Of a stretch of 64,000 bases of DNA, positions 59,101-64,000 are shown piece by piece; position 1 is the first letter of the stretch, and each line of letters opens with the position of its first letter. The translations under genes and the position numbers were made by a program. The stretch comes from Diaporthe sp. PMI_573. Taxonomy: Eukaryota > Ascomycota > Sordariomycetes > Diaporthales > Diaporthaceae. The DNA is taken from contig JAJTUP010000013.1 of the NCBI GenBank assembly GCA_021399435.1, forward strand, positions 1,178,001-1,242,000, written 5' to 3'. The notes below the pieces were generated by a model. That model saw nothing but the letters and a program-made list of their open reading frames with translations. It ran no database searches and was not told the DNA's origin.

Positions 59101-60376
59101 CTCTTCCTACCAAGTCCTCAGCGTGGGGGATCTCAAAGTCAACTTAGGATTGAACTTAAAGTTTGAGTCGAAGAAGTTGAAAGTACTCGGCTTCACTCGC
59201 AAGTCCGAGTCGGGCTGGGAGTTCAGCAGGGCGGCGATCAAGTTAGTCACAGATTACATGGTGATGTTTCCAGACTTCTTTGCGGGGCTGCAGAAGAACG
59301 TGCAAAGCCGAGATGTCCAAGCAACTGATATCTGGCCTGACGAGACAACTGCGACTACAAGAGTTAAGGAGATTGGTCAGTGGCTCAAGTCAGTTGGTAC
59401 GAACAGCTTTGTGAAGGTGCCACTGGACGCCGAACAGCTCGACTCTAACGTTGTCATGGAGCTGGCTCAAGCATCTGATGCAGCATTGAGCGCTTGTCAG
59501 GACACGACTCCGCTGACCGTCAAGGGAGTGCCGCGTAGCGCACTTTTGAAGCCTGGGGATGCAGATACCCGACTCGGCAACCAGCGTTTCCACTTGGGAG
59601 ATCGGGTCGTTTATGCGCAGGATATCGGCAAGGTCCCTATCGCGTCCCGAGGAACCGTAGTCGGCATTAGCAGGTCGGGCAGCAAGAATGTCCTCGACGT
59701 CCTCTTCGACATAACATTCATGAGTGGAAATACCCTGGATGGGCGTTGCCCTGCTTTCCGCGGCATGACGGTTCCAGCCTCGTCTGTTCTCAACCTAACG
59801 GACAAACAGGTCGTCATTGGCTCCAAGGCTGCTCTGGCGCGGGCCCCTCACTCGTCGCTTACCACTCTCGTCGCGAGCGGTGGCTACGGCATGCCTGGAG
59901 GCAGGCAGCTCCGCGACTCTGCTCCTCCTCCACCGCTGAATGGATCATGGCGCGGTGCGCTCAATGGCTCCAATGGCACCGGTCGTGGTCGTGGAGGCCA
60001 CAACGGCCACCCAACGCAGCGGGGAACCCTCAACATCCAGCCTAGCAACCTCGTATACCGCCCCTCACCGAACCAAAACCCCCAACAGGACTACCAGCGA
60101 GGCGGTCGCGGAGGCTCTCAGAACGGCGTTGCGAGGGGTGGACGCGGCGGTGCTTATCGCGGCCGAGGCGGCGGTGGTGCAGCACCAAATGGTGTCGGTC
60201 AACCGGCGCAGCAGCCATCGTACAACGCCTGTCCGCCGCCCGCGGGCCTCGATGGTAACGGTAGAGGCCGTGGCCGTGGTAGAGGAGGCCGCGGCCGTGG
60301 GCCGTCGGCTCCGCGTGGCAACAGAGGTGGTGGTGGCGGCCGACCGCAGCAGTCACCTGCCGCTGCTCAGAGCTAG
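56114..60376 (+). CDS. XRN1: XRN1 5'-3' exoribonuclease (Kem1/Sep1)
   Basis: Single exon of 1,420 residues starting MGVPKFFRWLSERYPSISQL; the in-frame codon at 56021 is rejected because the XRN family begins with exactly MGVPKFFR. The XRN N-domain has YLDMNGIIHNC, the QRARRFR segment, GEGEHKIMEY and LYGLDADLIMLGLL, the acidic residues that hold two Mg ions. The middle domain includes LQWVLFYYYRGICSWPWFYQ and MGVLPDRSKKIVP. SH3-like and winged-helix segments follow (GDRVVYAQDIGKVPIASRG). The C-terminus is an RGG/RGRGG-rich tail, probably RNA-binding. XRN1 degrades decapped mRNA in the cytoplasm and P-bodies. The nuclear paralogue Rat1 is shorter and has a zinc-knuckle CCHC that is not seen here. 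The frame remains unusually open after the stop (see findings). Confidence 0.96.
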   Translation: MGVPKFFRWLSERYPSISQLIAENRIPEFDCLYLDMNGIIHNCTHKDSGDTQFRLSEDEMFIRIFNYIEHLFGKIKPKQLFFMAVDGVAPRAKMNQQRARRFRTALDAEQARDKATREGKELPKEEPFDSNCITPGTEFMAKLSLQLRYFINKKVSEDKEWQGCEIVLSGHEVPGEGEHKIMEYIRNARAQPDYHPNMRHCLYGLDADLIMLGLLSHDPHFCLLREEVTFGRQSKVQSKELEHQNFYLMHLCIVREYLELEFQDFKVDGANKLSFPFDMERVIDDFILMAFFVGNDFLPNLPRIHINEGALAMMFRIYKSVLPKCDGYINEGGAMNLKRLGVFLEELSKEEYRFFEHEVESSKWFQARRKIGNGDAAPKPKGKLVVTSEQKKLWKEQIKPFLTKRASETLDLGISLKAADRKFVQEFADSARINWKTKEDDDGHRHLVLTFPAKPEMDDGEGAEEFEEESQLAINRIVKKYDNAEVQDVTAEEAQSQYDVLYEQKFQEWKDNYYAEKFPEWAGNKEAELKKLTENYVQGLQWVLFYYYRGICSWPWFYQYHYSPLISDVIKGLGADMNFNLGQPFRPFEQLMGVLPDRSKKIVPTVYWDLMTNPDSPIVDFYPRDFELDMNGKKQDWEAVIKIPFIEEKRLLDAMATKNDLLSDDEKSRNGFNVPIKFTYSAEYDFVYPSSMVGIFPDIPHCHCVENIFDLPPTDGLSYRQGLMEGAMLSVSALAGFPSLATLPYTATLGFHGVNVFQQDSRNESMVVTLSDSAMRTKVENAKQKLGKRCYVGYPFLQEAKIVRVSDELFDLTLSEDGSGQVVVKDHSNREIDDWLKNSRYWEDFYSKRLGILIGDVESMVHVEMLKGLIKTDEGATIKEFGEIPGMRDFYASQTIVDAVVNEDERFTEKAALPVEEEFPVNSHAFYLGDLAYGRPLVVTGHSDKKLDVTISKMKNKEPDFAREIIQRNERENKYFPSYQVAKDLRLHPLAFSKITSSYQVLSVGDLKVNLGLNLKFESKKLKVLGFTRKSESGWEFSRAAIKLVTDYMVMFPDFFAGLQKNVQSRDVQATDIWPDETTATTRVKEIGQWLKSVGTNSFVKVPLDAEQLDSNVVMELAQASDAALSACQDTTPLTVKGVPRSALLKPGDADTRLGNQRFHLGDRVVYAQDIGKVPIASRGTVVGISRSGSKNVLDVLFDITFMSGNTLDGRCPAFRGMTVPASSVLNLTDKQVVIGSKAALARAPHSSLTTLVASGGYGMPGGRQLRDSAPPPPLNGSWRGALNGSNGTGRGRGGHNGHPTQRGTLNIQPSNLVYRPSPNQNPQQDYQRGGRGGSQNGVARGGRGGAYRGRGGGGAAPNGVGQPAQQPSYNACPPPAGLDGNGRGRGRGRGGRGRGPSAPRGNRGGGGGRPQQSPAAAQS

Positions 60377-61588
60377 AGGTTCTCTTCGCATATCTCAGCA
60401 TCGCTGGCCACCAACCGGCCGCAGCAGTCGCAAGAGTCTGAAGCTGCTACTCGGAGCTAGAAGCATTCTCCATCGCACGATTCCGCGCCGCTGATTACAC
60501 CACCAAACAGAGACCATGGTGATTCATCAACATCACATCTAACTTCAGAAGGAGCGCCGCCGATCGTGACGAACGCCGAAGCTCCAGTGTCCCTTCGTCC
60601 CGACAGCGAATGTCATGACGAGGGACATACAGTAACTTCTGATCACTCCGAGCCTCTTGTGCTGGCCGAGACCGACGGCGTAGACCATGAGGCCAGCAGC
60701 GTTTCCAGACATATCTCAAATACGCCCCCATCCGACCAAGCATCGCCTCAACCAGACCACTATCTCCCGCCGAACGCGTCCTTTCACACATATTCTTGTG
60801 TCATGCAGGACAATGAGGGGAAGTGCTCTGGTGCGCAATTGCAGCTGATCTTACCCGCCGACGAGAGCTTGCCAATCTCCGTATCCATACCTCACCTCGA
60901 ACTCCACGGCCTCGTCTACCGCTCCGGGGGCGAACGCTCACAGGAGACCTCACAATCTGCCGCGGAGACCAAGGTGTCGCCTGTGGAGCAGGGACTCGAG
61001 CAAACAACAGAGGGTGGTGGCCAGCTAGCACATGCAGATTGAGCGGACGCAGGGGGTGGTATCATCATGGATGCGAAGAATATGTTTTTTGTTGCCGTCA
61101 CTGGGCTGATTCGTATGATGTTCCGGAGACAGGTATAGAACTTGACTGTGCTCTTGCACAGCAACAGCGATGAGACTTGAAAGAAGAACAGCGATAGAGT
61201 ACAGAATAGCGAACTGCTTGGACAGCGACAGCAGTGACATGCTCAGTGGTAGTTGTAAAGAGCATTTCTCGAAATTCTTGGCACTACTTAAGATGTGAGA
61301 CTCCGGCGGGGACCACCCTCGCCTGGCTTATGGATGATTCTTCCTCCCTACCCTCGTAGCTAAAGGAAGATGAGCCGTCTACTTGTCCCCTTGCAGTGAT
61401 GGCCGTCGCGCTGGCGAACAAGGCCAGATGACGGCCCCGTCGGGCTGGCACATGGAAATGATCCACATTGCAGTGGGCGGCTTGCCTCCCCCCTCGGTCC
61501 GACACCGCGGGAGGCTTTCATGAGCTCCGCATCGAGAATAGCTCGTCCTATAACATCAGAAGCGTGACGATCCTAACTATGCTCCAGC
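60377..61588. other. Convergent region XRN1 / SPC3
   Basis: 1.2 kb between the XRN1 stop and the SPC3 3' end. Besides the open frame listed separately and a partial duplication of the XRN1 3' end (60343-60384 with 60416-60470), nothing is recognised from 61043 to 61588. Confidence 0.5.
60461..61042 (+). other. Open frame downstream of XRN1, same phase
   Basis: After the XRN1 stop (60374) and another in-frame TAG (60458), the same frame stays open for 193 codons, reading for example HSYSP-like Ser/Pro-rich sequence and then ASFHTYSCVMQDNEGKCSGA and LQLILPADESLPISVSIPHL. It has no in-frame ATG before the internal Met of that block, so it is not a simple gene. It could be a spliced XRN1 extension, readthrough product, or remnant. 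Confidence 0.35.
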
Positions 61589-62435
61589 CTATGCCCTGGC
61601 CTTGTTGCCCTTCTTCTTGGTGCTACTGTCGCTGGCGTTGTCCTTCTTCTTGAGGGCGGGCAGGGCGAAGGCGTCGCTCGCGCCGCCGGCCATGGCCTTC
61701 CACTTGCCGTAGTCGCGGCCCTGGTCCCAGGTCAGGGCGCCGACCCACGGCTGGACGTTGTAGTGCACACGCAGCACGACGTCGTCGGTGCTGGCGATGC
61801 GCGAGGAGGGGTGCGTGATCTGGTACTTTGGGCGCTGGTTCTTGATGGAGAGCTTGCCTCTGTGTGTTTGGGTTGTCTGCGTTAGCTCGGTGGTCTCTCC
61901 ATTTGCTCTTCTCTCGTCTGCTGCCACCAGGGTTGCTGGTCTGTTCCTTCTTCCCGTACCCCCCCACCCCCCAATCCCGCCCTGTCAATGCTTACCTGCT
62001 TGGGTCTATGGGCTTCCCCGCGGCGTTCTTCCTCAGCTTCTTCAGGGTGGCGGGCCCATACTTCGCGAGGTGGTCGGAGCTGGGGGCGGTGATGATCTGG
62101 TCCCAGATGACGGCCTCGTTGGTGGCGTTGGCGTTCTCGCTATTCCCGGCGGCGGGCCACTCGGCCGTGACGTAGACAAAGACCTGCTTGGTGTTCCATG
62201 TGAAGAGCGAGCTGAGGTCGGCGTCGAGGCTGAACTTGATGCTGGCGTACTCCTCCTTCTTGTTCGAGTAGTAGTGCGGCCTGCCCATGACGACCTGCGT
62301 GTTGGTGGGCTTGATGGTGCCCGAGGGCGTGCGCGGGGCCAGGAAGTCGGTGGCTGCTATGAGGGCGGCGACGGCGAAGGCGACGGTGGTGAAGAAGCCG
62401 AAGACATTCTGCGCCCGCACGACCGAGGTGTACAT
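61589..62435 (-). CDS. SPC3: Signal peptidase complex subunit 3 (Spc3/SPCS3)
   Basis: Two exons on the minus strand, 62435-61996 and 61859-61589, give 236 residues; the 136-nt intron has a GTAAGC donor. The N-terminus MYTSVVRAQNVFGFFTTVAF continues into a single hydrophobic anchor (AVAALIAA). The lumenal part has IKFSLDADLSSLFTWNTKQV, FVYVTAEWPA and EAVIWDQII, then LSIKNQRPKYQI and VLRVHYNVQPWVGAL. This matches Spc3/SPCS3, the essential lumenal partner of catalytic Sec11 in ER signal peptide cleavage. The C-terminal ~35 residues (KKKDNASDSSTKKKGNKA) are a basic extension, longer than in yeast. Confidence 0.94.
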
Positions 62436-64000
62436 GGTGACAGGGCGTGGTTGGGCCCGGGGGCCTTTGCTCGGTCGTTGATTGTGTTCGGCGGTGGGCT
62501 CGGCCGCAACGCACGCGCTGGTGGCGGTGATGTTGTTGTTGTTTCGGGAGCACCTTGACTAGTCGCGCTTGAGAGGTGTCTTCTGTTGTCTATTGCGCAG
62601 TCATCGCCGCAGGTTGGTGGCGGGAAAGCCCAGGGAGATAGTAGATATCTGTTTAGTTGTCGGGAGGAACGTGGCTTCTTGTCCGCAACGCCAGGCAGGA
62701 AGGTGAAGCTTAGGCCACGTTAGAGCTGACTGATGGTGCTCCCTGCCACAGTAGTACAGTGGTCGTCGGGTCCCTGGCTGCCAGCTGTTGCCCCCTTATC
62801 GAATCCCTTATCGCTAAATGCCAGGGACCAGATCAACTTACACGACCCCTGCCCAGATGGTGCTCTACACATATCTTGAACCTCGCCTCTGTTCCAGCAT
62901 CGTCACATGGGCACAATGCTCCCCAACAAGTAACCATCTTACAACCCGGCACCGCGATAATACCGTGCAGCACCGCCAAACAGAATGCATAACACTCTGT
63001 TGTGGCCAAACATTAGGTCTGAGCGACAATACACATTTGAAGTCGCAAAGATTTCAACGTTTCCCTTCTTCGCCAACCCTATGGTGGAGATTTCTCCTCG
63101 AAATTCAAATCCCAATATCCATTCCGAGACTACCAGCAAATACAAGCCCAATCGAGTAAAATCCATCGACTGATTATATGAAAGCCATCTCGTCTAAAAG
63201 TCCCCCGACGCTCTTCGCGGGCATGCAGAGATCCAGCTCCCTTGTGGCATCGATGGAGCTCATGTACATCACCAGACGCTTAGATCTAAGCAAGCTTGTA
63301 AAAAATACATCGCAGTGCACCTAGTATGGGCAGTCTGTACATATGCAAACTGTTGGCCACGGCTATTATGAGGGCCAGGTCTGTTCCGGTCTTGGGTCAG
63401 TGACATATGGAGCTGAAAGCTGAAACTAAGGTCATCTTTCTGCGGAGTGTTGTGAATCTGAAAAGGTGTGCGCAAGCCTGGCTCATTGGGCAGCTCTCCC
63501 CTGTAGGCCCGGGATCTGCCACCCAGGAACAGCTTCAACACCCGCGTCCAGCGCCCGACAGACTGGACCGATCCTAAACCTTCTTTCTTTTGCTTGACTT
63601 TCATTCATCCACGTACTCCTTCATTCGCCCGTTTGAACAAAGATGAAAGGGCCGTAAGGTCATCACACTGCGAACTGCTTCATTCGATGGCTCTATGTGC
63701 GTGTGCTATGCATCAATATTATGCGGCGTAATGGTCGTTTCCCCTCTCTCCGAGGGTCATGGACACGGTGACGTCCTCCAATATGCCCTCATTCATCCCT
63801 TTGCAGTTGCCCCGAATTATCGACTTGCGTATTCCTTTTCCCACACCCTTGAAATGCGTATGATCAATTGTTGCTTGTATGCCGTATGTATGCTGAAGAA
63901 ATATGGTATCGCTGATAAAAGGAAGTCGTGCAGTTGTTGTTCTCATCTTCTCCGTCTCATGAACCAGAGGTACGGACCGGGGATCATTTCGCAGCATCCT
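62436..64000. other. SPC3 promoter and unassigned right end
   Basis: 1.56 kb. The first few hundred bases are the SPC3 promoter. Beyond 62.8 kb only short frames occur. A minus-strand frame of 92 codons (63719-63997) touches the right edge and could be the end of a gene starting outside, but shows no recognisable motif. Confidence 0.4.

Noticed and set aside
63719..63997. Gene fragment at the right edge (minus strand)
   Set aside because: Frame touches the edge but shows no recognisable motif; not enough to call a gene.

Overview
The window is nuclear DNA of a filamentous ascomycete (Pezizomycotina, most likely Sordariomycetes). The evidence is short introns (52-294 nt, mostly 55-90) with GTANGT-type donors and CTNAC branch points, genes on both strands without operons, and fungal families such as Mid1, HeLo-NACHT receptors, RFX1 and glycogenin. 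Several AT-rich relics carry C-to-T-type nonsense changes that look like repeat-induced point mutation (RIP). No tRNA, rRNA or CRISPR array was recognised.

Left part (1-21 kb): the 3' end of a cytochrome P450, a secreted tyrosinase, the calcium-channel subunit Mid1 (minus), the ER-shaping protein Yop1 (minus), the RFX-type regulator, a monoglyceride-lipase-like hydrolase, a cation diffusion facilitator with Mn-type motifs, and an allantoate/pantothenate-type MFS permease. All look intact.

Middle part (21-44 kb) is an accessory stretch. It starts with a large HeLo-NACHT (NLR-like) protein ending in a possible CaaX box. Next come two diverged copies of a direct repeat, one split by a solo LTR with a 5-bp target duplication, with a broken adenylation-domain gene between them. 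A nonsense-riddled small ORF, a GC-hairpin array, an intact GH78-like enzyme, a cluster of palindromes and an SNF2-helicase relic follow. After the intact glycogenin gene comes a protein-kinase pseudogene. The SNF2 and kinase relics each change frame at a 11-12 nt C or G run.

Right part (44-64 kb) is again mostly housekeeping: a two-finger C2H2 protein (minus), an OXNAD1-like oxidoreductase, a conserved fungal protein of unknown function, complex I subunit NDUFS5 (minus) divergent from SEC39, the exonuclease XRN1 and signal peptidase subunit SPC3 (minus). Functional links are only thematic: Yop1, Sec39 and Spc3 act at the ER, and NDUFS5 and perhaps OXNAD1 in mitochondria. The P450-tyrosinase pair could belong to one oxidative pathway, but the window cuts off its left side. 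Exon boundaries are hand-derived from splice consensus and reading-frame continuity.
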